Assembly (NCBI GenBank): GCA_002371675.1
Contig: DFGE01000024.1
Span: forward strand, 1 to 42,561
DNA: 42,561 nt
From: Clostridiales bacterium UBA3758
GTDB lineage: Bacteria > Bacillota > Clostridia > Oscillospirales > Oscillospiraceae
Reading direction: 5' to 3'
The notes beneath the pieces were generated by a model that ran no database searches, was not told the origin of the DNA, and saw nothing but the letters and a program-made list of their open reading frames with translations. The position numbers were made by a program, and so were the translations under genes. Positions 25,845 to 33,114 of the stretch are shown here, one piece after another (the stretch's first letter is position 1; every line of letters starts with the position of its first letter).

Positions 25845-27010
25845 GGGAATCCCTCACGTTCTATCTCTTGGTACAGGGCGATCTCCTCCAGGCAGCGCGC
25901 CTGCAGGCGCAGAATGAGCAGCCCATTTTTCTCCTCCGCCGCACTCTGCGCCGAGCGGAGCTCCCCCGGCAGGAGAGCCCTGAGATCGCTCTCGAGGCGT
26001 GCGCGCTCCGCCGCCGCGTCTGGCGCGGACGGGAGGACGCGCGGCTCCCAGCGCTCGATGACGAGCGAAACCGGCAGCGAAAACACGCCTTTTATGGCGA
26101 TTTTATACGTACGCTCTATTCTATCATATCCGTCAAGCGTCCGGCTACTCCCAAAATCAAAATACAGCCGCCTTTTTCCGGCAATCAGACCGACGCGGGC
26201 GAAGGCAAAGCGGGGCGCTTGCTCGACCTCGCTCTCCAGCGGGCAGACGGCGGTCAGCTCCCGCTCGGTCTCGGCCAGGAAGCTGCCCTCGGCGCGGACA
26301 AGTCGCGTCTCTCCGCAGAGGCTCTCCAGGCGGCCGGAGACCAAGGTCTCCCCTGCGGCTACGACCTGCCCCGGCGAGACGAGCGGGCGACCCGACCGGA
26401 TATCGCAGCGCACGATTAGTCCGTCCCTTGCAGCAACAATTTCGGCAGGTCCCTGCTCCCGCAGCCGCGCCGGAACCGGCTGCCGATCCCGCGCGAGCAC
26501 GACGGCGCGCGAGGAACGGACGTTGAGCGTCATCCAGCCGAGCTGCGGCAGACGCAGCAGCACACCGCTGCGCACCGCCTCCGCGTCGAGCGCCGGCCAA
26601 AACGCGCCTTCACGAACGCCGCACTCCTCCAGCGCGCGCAAAAGCTCCCCGCGGCTGACCGTTTCCGTGCCCTCCGCCTCGATATCCCAGAGAAAAAGCG
26701 AGCTCAGGGACAAAAGCAGCGCCACAGCGGCCAGGGCGATTAAAAGAGCAGCGTTTCGCCTTGCCCTGCGGAGGCTCTCGCGCCCGCCGCTGCGCCGGAG
26801 GACGGCGAGCTCCGCGTTTCGCGCCGTGCAGAGCGCCTCCAGGCTGGGCAGATCCCGTTCCGGGAGGCTGAGGGACAGACTGCAGGCGTCCTCCGACACA
26901 ATCTCGCGGGCGCGCAGACCGCGTCTGAGCGCTTCATCCAGCAGCAGCGTCGGCTCTGCGCTGCGCAGCCGGACGCGCACCGTACCGAGCCTATACGCCG
27001 CGTTTCCCAT
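25841..27010 (-). CDS. yqfD: Sporulation protein YqfD
   Basis: Member of the YqfD family, made in the mother cell during sporulation in Bacillus; its precise role is unknown. The 389-residue product has a cytoplasmic N-terminal domain, one transmembrane helix at about 90-112 (ALLIALAAVALLLSLSSLFLW), and a large outer domain beginning IEAEGTETVSRGELLRALEECG. The family pattern RGLIVRCDIRSGRPLVSPGQVVAAGETLVSG is recognisable in its middle. It follows yqfC by 3 nt and overlaps phoH by 4 nt. The yqfC-yqfD-phoH-ybeY order is typical of spore-forming Bacillota and is one reason to call this organism a spore former. Confidence 0.88.
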   Translation of the reverse strand: MGNAAYRLGTVRVRLRSAEPTLLLDEALRRGLRAREIVSEDACSLSLSLPERDLPSLEALCTARNAELAVLRRSGGRESLRRARRNAALLIALAAVALLLSLSSLFLWDIEAEGTETVSRGELLRALEECGVREGAFWPALDAEAVRSGVLLRLPQLGWMTLNVRSSRAVVLARDRQPVPARLREQGPAEIVAARDGLIVRCDIRSGRPLVSPGQVVAAGETLVSGRLESLCGETRLVRAEGSFLAETERELTAVCPLESEVEQAPRFAFARVGLIAGKRRLYFDFGSSRTLDGYDRIERTYKIAIKGVFSLPVSLVIERWEPRVLPSAPDAAAERARLESDLRALLPGELRSAQSAAEEKNGLLILRLQARCLEEIALYQEIEREGFP

Positions 27011-27013
27011 TCT

Positions 27014-27283
27014 TCACTCCCATTCGATCCGCTCCAGCTTGCCGCTGACCAGCAGCTGCGCCTTGCTCGCGGCCGCGATCAGCAGACCCGTTCCGTACAG
27101 GCGCAGCCGCCCCTTATTCCTTTTCAGCTCGATCAGCTCCTGCGTCACGAGCTCCAGTCCGCGGTGGTTTTCCACAAGGATCTGCTGATCCCCCGTCACC
27201 GTCAGCTTGAGCTCGCCCAGCGCCTGCGCGGGCAGCGAGAGCCGATCCGCCAGATCCGCCGCCGAAACCGCGTGTTTTTTCAT
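27014..27283 (-). CDS. yqfC: Sporulation protein YqfC (YabP/YqfC family)
   Basis: An 89-residue protein of the YabP/YqfC family associated with spore formation. The core GELKLTVTGDQQILVENHRGLELVTQELIELKRNKGRLRLYG contains the family's alternating short beta strands, ending in a Leu/Gly-rich tail LIAAASKAQLLVSGKLERIEW. The ATG at 27283 follows GGAGGGAG. It heads the run to mutS2. Its promoter must lie in or beyond repeat copy A; I see only a TATAAT on the minus strand at 27335-27340 inside the repeat end, without a good -35. Confidence 0.87.
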   Translation of the reverse strand: MKKHAVSAADLADRLSLPAQALGELKLTVTGDQQILVENHRGLELVTQELIELKRNKGRLRLYGTGLLIAAASKAQLLVSGKLERIEWE

Positions 27284-27327
27284 CCCGCTCCCTCCGATTA
27301 CCGATCATGATTTCGCCGTTGAACGAT

Positions 27328-27687
27328 CATAATGATTATATGATGGCGAAAAGCCAAAAAGCTTTTCGCCGCGCGGCTTTGCCGCGCAGCAAAACAGCAC
27401 GGCTGTTTTGCCATATACGCATTGCAATGAGCATCGGGCGAATGATTCTATTGATGTGCCTATTTAAGCTTGAATCCCAACGGCAGCAAGTACAGGCACA
27501 TCAATAACGATTTGATTGCCGTTTCGCTCGCCCCTTAGCGGGGCAACCGCGAAACATGGCAAATTTGCTCCCCAATAATGCAAGAGTTTATTGGGGAGCA
27601 ATAGAAGCATTCGCTGCCAAGACTGTCGTTTGGCAGCGAAATCAATCGAACGCTCGATTGATTTCGCCATCCGATGGTCATTATGAT
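27328..27687 (+). repeat. Multi-hairpin intergenic repeat, copy A
   Basis: About 360 bp of non-coding DNA aligned without gaps to copy B (35414-35773), with about 23 differences by hand. The ends form an imperfect inverted repeat of about 24 nt. Inside, in order, are paired arms 27345-27354/27361-27370, 27371-27377/27381-27387, 27389-27398/27402-27411, 27451-27461/27494-27504, 27521-27527/27549-27555 with inner 27530-27534/27540-27544, 27565-27578/27588-27601 (14 bp perfect), 27610-27620/27630-27640 and 27638-27649/27654-27665 (12 bp perfect). It lies between divergent yqfC and ylbJ. Short open frames inside lack ribosome sites and are not convincing. Alternatives are a structured RNA, or a non-autonomous mobile element recognised through folded DNA. 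Confidence 0.9.
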
Positions 27688-27742
27688 TCGTAAATAATCC
27701 TATGACAAGCGGCATAGCTTGATGCGAAAGGGTGTGATGCTC

Positions 27743-28711
27743 ATGAAGAACAGGCTCGCCGTGCTCGCAGCGCTCTCGGCGCTCCTCTCGCTGATTCTCG
27801 CCTCGCAGGAGGTGATCGCTTCCTGCCGGGAGGGGCTGCGGCTCTGCGCGGAGCTGATCCTGCCCTCCCTGTTCCCGTTTTTCGTCGTCTCGATGCTGCT
27901 GGCCGCCCTCGGCTTTCCCGCGGCGCTCGGCAAGCGGGTCGCCCCGGTCGCCCGGCGGCTGTTCGGCGTATCCGGTGCGGGAGCGACCGCGCTGATCCTC
28001 GGGCTCAGCGGAGGTTATCCGCTCGGGGCGGCCTATCTCGCAGAGCTTGAGCGCCGCGGGGAGATCGAAGCGCGGGAGACGGAGCGTCTGCTTCTTTTCT
28101 GCAACAACACCGGTCCTGCCTTCCTGCTCGGCGCGGTCGGCGGAGGCGTGTTTCGCTCCGCCTCGGTCGGTCTGCTGCTGTATGCCAGTCACGCGCTGGC
28201 GGCCTTCGTCACCGGTCTGCTGCTTCGCAGCGGAGACGGCGCAGGGGATTTCCCTCACGCATCAGCCGCGCCGCTCCCCTTCTCGCGCGCGCTTTCGGAG
28301 GCTGTGCGCCAGACGGTGACAAGCCTTCTGAGCGTCTGCGGCTTCGTGGTCTGCTTTTCTATCCTCACCGGCCTGCTCGATTCCTGGGGGCTGCTCCCTG
28401 CGCTCTCCGCGCTGCTTGCGGCCAGGCTCCCTGTCTCCGCGCAGGCGGCGCGGGCGCTTCTGCTGGGCTTTTTCGAGCTCGGCAACGGCGTCGGCGCGCT
28501 GCAGGGACTCCCCGCCACGCCCGGAAATCTCGCTCTCGCGGCCGGGCTCGTGGGCTGGGGGGGTCTGTCTGTACACTGTCAGACCCTCGCCGTTCTGTCC
28601 GACAGCGGCGCAAAAAGCGCCCCGCACACGGCGGGGCGCCTTCTGAGCGCTGTATTCGGTTCTCTCTTTGCCTGGGGCTTTGCACAGCTGGGGCTGCTTC
28701 TCAGAAGCTGA
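27743..28711 (+). CDS. ylbJ: Sporulation integral membrane protein YlbJ family
   Basis: Polytopic membrane protein of about 322 residues with roughly eight hydrophobic segments. Hallmarks include the SLFPFFVVSMLLAALGF helix, the GLSGGYPLGAAYLAEL loop, LLFCNNTGPAFLLGAVG and the FELGNGVGAL segment. These Gly-rich motifs match the YlbJ/nucleoside-recognition family, needed for spore cortex formation in Bacillus. Several in-frame starts are possible (27719, 27722, 27737, 27743). I prefer the ATG at 27743, which has AAAGGG 10 nt upstream and starts a signal-like helix. Its 3' end overlaps the convergent CHR gene by 11 nt. Repeat copy A occupies the space before it, and I see no clear promoter in the 50 nt between. 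Confidence 0.86.
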   Translation: MKNRLAVLAALSALLSLILASQEVIASCREGLRLCAELILPSLFPFFVVSMLLAALGFPAALGKRVAPVARRLFGVSGAGATALILGLSGGYPLGAAYLAELERRGEIEARETERLLLFCNNTGPAFLLGAVGGGVFRSASVGLLLYASHALAAFVTGLLLRSGDGAGDFPHASAAPLPFSRALSEAVRQTVTSLLSVCGFVVCFSILTGLLDSWGLLPALSALLAARLPVSAQAARALLLGFFELGNGVGALQGLPATPGNLALAAGLVGWGGLSVHCQTLAVLSDSGAKSAPHTAGRLLSAVFGSLFAWGFAQLGLLLRS

Positions 28712-29276
28712 AGAGCACGCCCACGAGGGCGGAGCCCAGGATAAAGAAGATGGGGTGCAGCTTCTTGAGGGGCTTGACGAAACGCGTGAGCACCAGGAGC
28801 AGCGCGGCGAGCGCGATGGCCTTCCAGTTGAACAGGTCTCCCAGCGCGCCGCTGAGCTTATAGGCGTCAAAGTGGAAGAGGGCGATCTTCACGACGAGCA
28901 GCCCCGCCGCGGCTATCAGACCGATGGAGCAGGGGCGCAGGCCGTAAAATGCGGCGTCGACATACTTGTTGTCGCGGAAGGCCTTGAGCGCGCGGGCGAT
29001 CAGCAGGATGATGATCACGGAGGGCGCTGCGAGACCCAGTGTCGCGATCACAGAGCCGGGGACACCGGCGGTGAGATAGCCCACATAGGTCGCCATGTTG
29101 ACGCCGATGGGACCGGGCGTGGATTCGGAAACCGCGATCATGTCCGCAAGCTGTGCGTGGGTGAACCAGCCTGTGGTTTCGACCATGCGGTCAAGGAACG
29201 GGAGCGTCGCCAGGCCGCCGCCTACGGCGAACAGGCCGGTCTTGAAAAACTCCCAAAAGAGTCGCAGATAGATCAT
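28701..29276 (-). CDS. CHR-family (chromate) transporter, second half-size subunit
   Basis: A 191-residue half-size CHR-superfamily membrane protein with about five or six hydrophobic helices. The CHR signature is clear: FFKTGLFAVGGGLATLPFL at the N terminus and SESTPGPIGVNMATYVGY after it. It overlaps the preceding CHR gene by 4 nt. Paired half-size CHR proteins are thought to assemble in opposite orientations. The family is named for chromate efflux, but in a gut-type anaerobe the real anion is unknown. Its end overlaps ylbJ on the other strand. Confidence 0.9.
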   Translation of the reverse strand: MIYLRLFWEFFKTGLFAVGGGLATLPFLDRMVETTGWFTHAQLADMIAVSESTPGPIGVNMATYVGYLTAGVPGSVIATLGLAAPSVIIILLIARALKAFRDNKYVDAAFYGLRPCSIGLIAAAGLLVVKIALFHFDAYKLSGALGDLFNWKAIALAALLLVLTRFVKPLKKLHPIFFILGSALVGVLFSF

Positions 29277-29815
29277 TTCCCGCGCACCCCCATTTTCGTA
29301 AAGAGGATGCCCGCCGCGCCGCAGAGCAGGACGAAGACGATCGGCGAAATGTCAAAAAACACCGACAGCAGGAACACCGCGAGGAAAAGCACCAGGGCAG
29401 CCTTGTCCTTGACAGCCCCCTTCCATAGCTTCAGCACGGAGTTGAAGATCAGCACGCACACGCACACGCGGACCGCCGCGAAGGCGCTCTTCACCGCCGG
29501 GATATCCGCAAAGCGGGTGATGAGACCGGCGATCAGCGTGATGATCACCACGCTGGGGAAAACCACGCCGAGCGTCGCGATCACGCCGCCCGGCACACCG
29601 GCCGTCTTATAGCCGATGAAGGTGGCGGTGTTCACCGCGATGACGCCGGGCGTACACTGCCCGACGGCGTAATAATCCATCAGCTCCTCGTTGGTGGCCC
29701 AGCCGTGGTTGTCCACGATCTCGCGCTCAAGGATAGGGATCATGGCGTAGCCGCCGCCGAAGGTCATTACGCCGACCTTGGCGAAGGCGAGGAAAAGCTG
29801 CCAGAGCTGCTTCAC
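29273..29815 (-). CDS. CHR-family (chromate) transporter, first half-size subunit
   Basis: A 180-residue partner of the adjacent CHR protein. It has FAKVGVMTFGGGYAMIPIL, GQCTPGVIAVNTATFIGY and GVPGGVIATLGVVFPSV, the duplicated CHR motif set. Strong hydrophobicity is spread over about five helices, including the Val-rich VFPSVVIITLIAGLI. It overlaps the stop of pgcA by 4 nt (ATGA), so the transporter pair is translationally coupled to a sugar phosphomutase gene, an unexpected partner. Substrate remains unknown. Confidence 0.9.
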   Translation of the reverse strand: MKQLWQLFLAFAKVGVMTFGGGYAMIPILEREIVDNHGWATNEELMDYYAVGQCTPGVIAVNTATFIGYKTAGVPGGVIATLGVVFPSVVIITLIAGLITRFADIPAVKSAFAAVRVCVCVLIFNSVLKLWKGAVKDKAALVLFLAVFLLSVFFDISPIVFVLLCGAAGILFTKMGVRGK

Positions 29816-31539
29816 TTCCTCAGCCCCTCCGCGTAATCGTTGTAGCGGTCGATCTTCGCCTGGCAGGCGGCCTCGTCTTCACCGCGGACGAGCAGGTAGA
29901 CCTTGATTTTCGGCTCGGTGCCGGAGGGACGGACGATGAAGCTGGAGCCGTCGGCAAGCTCAAAGTAGAGGACGTTGGAGCCGAAGAAGGGCGTGCGGTC
30001 GACCTTGCCGAGACCGTTGACGGCGATGCTGCCGTCAAGATAGTCGCGCAGGCGGATGACCTCCTCGCCGCCGATGGAGGTGGGCGGATTGGAGCGCAGC
30101 GTGTCCATGATCTGCTTCATCCTGGCCATGCCGTCGAGACCGGGCATGACGAGGTTGAGGGTCTTCTCCATGTGCCAGCCGTACTTCTCGTAAAGGGCCT
30201 TGAGGGCGTCGAGCAGGGTCATGCCCTGCAGGGAGTAGTAGGCGGCCATCTCAGCGACCATCATGGATGCCGTGACGGCGTCCTTGTCGCGGACAAAGTC
30301 GCCCATCATGTAGCCGTAGCTCTCTTCGAAGGCGAAGATATACTGATAGCTGCCGGCAGCCTCCCAGGCGGCCACGCGCTCGGCCATGAACTTGAAGCCG
30401 GTGAAGGTCTCTTCAAAGTGTACGCCATTGCGCTCGGCGATCTCGCGGGCCATACCGGTGGAGACGATGGAGTTCATCGCGCCGGGGTTTGCGGGCATGG
30501 TGCCCGTGCGCTTCTTCGCCTGGATCACATAGTCCAGCAGCAGCACGCCCAGCTGGTTGCCGGTGATGACCTTGTACTCGTCGCCGTCGCGAACCATGGT
30601 GCCGATGCGGTCGGAGTCGGGGTCGGTGCCGATGATGAGGTCGCTGCCGACCTTCTTGGCGAGATCGACGGCCAGATAGAAGCCCTCCGGGTTCTCCGGG
30701 TTAGGGCTGACGACCGTGGGGAAGTTCCCGTCGATCACCATCTGCTCGGCGACGGGATAGACGTTCTTGACGCCCAGCCGGCGCAGCGCCTCGGGGACGA
30801 GCTTGTGGCCGCAGCCGTGGAACGGGGTATAGACGATCTTGAGCTCGTCGGCGGCCTTCGCAACGGCCTCATGGTCGATCGCCTGGGCCAGAACCTTCTC
30901 CAGGAAGGCCTCGTCGGTCTCCTCGCCGATCCACTCGATAAGGCCGGCCTTCACGCCCTCCTCAAAGTCGATGCTCCTGGGGCCGGAGAAGATGTCGATC
31001 TCGTCCATTTTCTTAGCGATGGCCTCGGCATGCTGCGGGGGCAGCTGCGCGCCGTCAGACCAGTAGACCTTATAGCCGTTGTACTCCTTGGGGTTGTGGC
31101 TGGCGGTGACGTTGAGGCCGGCGGTGCAGCCGTAGTAACGCACGGCGAAGCTCAGCTCCGGGGTGGGGCGCAGCGCATCGAAAATACGGACATGGATGCC
31201 GTTGGCAGCCATGACGGAGGCAGCCTCCATGGCGAACTCCGTGCCGTTGAGGCGGCAGTCATGCGCGATGGCGATACCCTTGCGTTTGGCCTCCTCGCCC
31301 TCGGCGCAGATGACCTCGGCGAAGGCCTGGGTAGCCCAGCGGATGACATGCACGTTCATGTTGTGCAGGCCGACCTTCATCGTGCCGCGCAGACCGGCGG
31401 TACCAAACTCCAGCGGGGCGAAGAAGCGATTCTCGATCTCCTTCTCGTCGTTGCGAATAGCGTCAAGCTCTTTCCATTCGCTCTCGCTCAGGGCGGGGCT
31501 GTCCAGCCAGCGCTGATACTCTTCCTTATAGTTCCTCAT
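29812..31539 (-). CDS. pgcA: Phosphoglucomutase / phosphomannomutase family
   Basis: Alpha-D-phosphohexomutase that interconverts hexose 1- and 6-phosphates, feeding UDP-glucose and wall glycan synthesis. The 575-residue length matches the PgcA type. Visible are the phosphoserine loop TASHNPKEYNGYKVYW (Ser about 147), the metal loop GTDPDSDRIG, the sugar-binding FEESYGY, and the phosphate-binding RPSGTEPKIKVYL near the C terminus. The ATG at 31539 lies within the last codons of the upstream small gene (14-nt overlap). It belongs to the operon starting at murA2. Confidence 0.94.
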   Translation of the reverse strand: MRNYKEEYQRWLDSPALSESEWKELDAIRNDEKEIENRFFAPLEFGTAGLRGTMKVGLHNMNVHVIRWATQAFAEVICAEGEEAKRKGIAIAHDCRLNGTEFAMEAASVMAANGIHVRIFDALRPTPELSFAVRYYGCTAGLNVTASHNPKEYNGYKVYWSDGAQLPPQHAEAIAKKMDEIDIFSGPRSIDFEEGVKAGLIEWIGEETDEAFLEKVLAQAIDHEAVAKAADELKIVYTPFHGCGHKLVPEALRRLGVKNVYPVAEQMVIDGNFPTVVSPNPENPEGFYLAVDLAKKVGSDLIIGTDPDSDRIGTMVRDGDEYKVITGNQLGVLLLDYVIQAKKRTGTMPANPGAMNSIVSTGMAREIAERNGVHFEETFTGFKFMAERVAAWEAAGSYQYIFAFEESYGYMMGDFVRDKDAVTASMMVAEMAAYYSLQGMTLLDALKALYEKYGWHMEKTLNLVMPGLDGMARMKQIMDTLRSNPPTSIGGEEVIRLRDYLDGSIAVNGLGKVDRTPFFGSNVLYFELADGSSFIVRPSGTEPKIKVYLLVRGEDEAACQAKIDRYNDYAEGLRK

Positions 31540-31840
31540 TGTTTTCCTCCTTCGTTAAGTCGACTGCATCGTCGTATAGACTTTCGGGTACATAGATATC
31601 CATGCCGCAGCCGCTCATACCGAGCACGACGCGGCCGAAGCTCCCGTCCCCGGGAGCGACGCAGAGGCACGGGATTCCGTAGGCCTCCAGCATATTGACC
31701 AGCAGCTGGTCCTCCATGTCGACGCACAAAGACCTGCGCAGGAACACCGGCTTCTCCGGCTCTCCCGCGCCGTCTTTTGGCCAGCGCTCGTACAGCTCGC
31801 CGAGCTGCGAGCGGCCCCATTTGATTTTCGAATCGTCCAT
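31526..31840 (-). CDS. Small protein with a DUF2007-like C-terminal region
   Basis: A 104-residue soluble protein of unknown function. The C-terminal two thirds has the pattern LLVNMLEAYGIPCLCVAPGDG, then MDIYVPESLYDDAVDL. This resembles the DUF2007 fold (a small ferredoxin-like domain seen as a putative signal transducer), but the match is by eye only. The N-terminal part (KIKWGRSQLGELYERWPKDG) has no match I know. It lies 22 nt after rlmH and overlaps pgcA by 14 nt, so it is translated with them. Confidence 0.7.
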   Translation of the reverse strand: MDDSKIKWGRSQLGELYERWPKDGAGEPEKPVFLRRSLCVDMEDQLLVNMLEAYGIPCLCVAPGDGSFGRVVLGMSGCGMDIYVPESLYDDAVDLTKEENNEEL

Positions 31841-31862
31841 GCTATTCTCCGTTCAGGGCAGC

Positions 31863-32345
31863 TTATTTGTGATAGCGCGATCCCTCTCTTATTTTATACC
31901 CCCGATAGAGCTGTTCTGCAAGTAAAACTCGCGCCAAATGATGGGGAAATGTCATTTTTGACAGGCTCAGGCGGAGGTCGGCGCGTTTTTTTACGCTTTC
32001 GGACAGGCCGAAGGAGCCTCCGATCACAAAGCAGAGCTTCGGCTTGCCGGAATTCTCCCTCCCCACGATGAGCTCTGCCATGGCCTCGGAGGGTACTTCC
32101 CTGCCCTCGACGCAGAGGGCGACAACGTAAGCGTCCTGGGGAACGGCCTTGAGAATCTCCCCCGCCTCACGTTCGAGGGCTGCGGCGATCTGCGCCTCGG
32201 AGGGCGAGTCCGGCAGGCGCTGCTCCGCGATCTCCGTGAGTTCGAGACGGCAGTAGGCCCCGAGGCGCTTGCGGTATTCTTCAAAGGCCTCGATGAAGAA
32301 GCGCTCCTTCATCTTGCCGACGCAGATCATGCGTACCTGCAGCAT
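31863..32345 (-). CDS. rlmH: 23S rRNA (pseudouridine1915-N3)-methyltransferase RlmH
   Basis: SPOUT-class methyltransferase acting on the pseudouridine at 1915 in 70S ribosomes. The 160-residue product has the typical start MLQVRMICVGKMKERFF and EEYRKRL. The knot is recognisable from CFVIGGSFGLSESVKKRADLRLSLSKMTFPHHLARVLLAEQLYRGYKI. It ends RYHK, close to the usual YHK terminus. It lies 4 nt past the yycJ stop; yycJ-rlmH is a common pair in Bacillota. Confidence 0.96.
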   Translation of the reverse strand: MLQVRMICVGKMKERFFIEAFEEYRKRLGAYCRLELTEIAEQRLPDSPSEAQIAAALEREAGEILKAVPQDAYVVALCVEGREVPSEAMAELIVGRENSGKPKLCFVIGGSFGLSESVKKRADLRLSLSKMTFPHHLARVLLAEQLYRGYKIREGSRYHK

Positions 32346-32349
32346 CGGA

Positions 32350-33114
32350 TCACCCCACTTTTACATTCAGGCAGCCCAGCACCGGGGCGCAGTAGAGCTC
32401 CGCATCCGTCCCGGCGAGCGCGCGCTTATTTGCTGACAGAGCCAGAGCGGGCGTGTTGTTCTCGCGGCTGAGATGCGCGAGAATGATGCGTTTCGTGCCG
32501 CTGAGCGCAAGCTCGCGCGCGAAGGCGGCGCAGTCCGTGTTGGAGAGATGGCCCTGCCCGGAGAGGATGCGCCGCTTGAGCGGAAAGGGATACCGTCCGG
32601 CGAGCAGCAGCTCCACGTCATGATTCGATTCCAGCAGCACCGTGTCCGCCCCGGCGAGGTATCGGCGCATGCCCTCGGTCACGACGCCGGTATCCGTCGC
32701 ATGCCCGTAGACTCCCCTTCCCTCGACGCGATAGCCTACGCACTCGTCGGTATCGTGCGAATTGTGAAAGGCCGTCACGCGCAGCGAACCGACAGGGAAA
32801 GCCTCCTCTGTCGGGATGATACGCAGCACGTCCTCCAGGGCAGGATACATGCCGCGCAGGCGGTTTGCAACCGTATGCGGCGCGAAAACAGGCAGCGGAT
32901 GCGATTTGATCAGCATCGGCAGGCCGCATACATGATCGGAGTGCTCATGAGTCATGAGCACTCCGGTGACTTCGTCTATGGAATGGCCGGCCTGCCGCAG
33001 TGCGGCGGCAGTACGGCGAAGGGAGATGCCGGCGTCGATAAGAAGATGCGTCTCCCCCTCGGAGAGGAGAGCGCAGTTCCCGCTCGAACCGCTTGCAAAG
33101 ACCGAGACGATCAT
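32350..33114 (-). CDS. yycJ: MBL-fold metallohydrolase YycJ/WalJ
   Basis: A 254-residue metallo-beta-lactamase-fold protein. It starts with VSVFASGSSGNCALL and carries the metal motif THEHSDH (His56, His58, Asp60, His61), FHNSHDT, HATDTG and the late LAHLSRENNTP histidine. This is the YycJ/WalJ pattern, predicted to act on nucleic acid or phosphodiester substrates; in Bacillus it is linked to DNA mismatch repair and wall regulation. Here the walK/walR genes are not adjacent. The start overlaps the murA2 stop by 4 nt. Confidence 0.9.
   Translation of the reverse strand: MIVSVFASGSSGNCALLSEGETHLLIDAGISLRRTAAALRQAGHSIDEVTGVLMTHEHSDHVCGLPMLIKSHPLPVFAPHTVANRLRGMYPALEDVLRIIPTEEAFPVGSLRVTAFHNSHDTDECVGYRVEGRGVYGHATDTGVVTEGMRRYLAGADTVLLESNHDVELLLAGRYPFPLKRRILSGQGHLSNTDCAAFARELALSGTKRIILAHLSRENNTPALALSANKRALAGTDAELYCAPVLGCLNVKVG

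Noticed and set aside
27307..27507. Small frames in both repeat copies sharing HIRIAMSIGRMILLMCLFKL
   Set aside because: The identity follows from near-identical DNA. There is no ribosome site, the starts differ, the frame crosses hairpins, and the change pattern follows base pairing rather than codons.
27464..28258. Minus-strand frame through repeat A and the start of ylbJ
   Set aside because: Antisense to a clear membrane protein and to hairpin DNA; composition is not protein-like.
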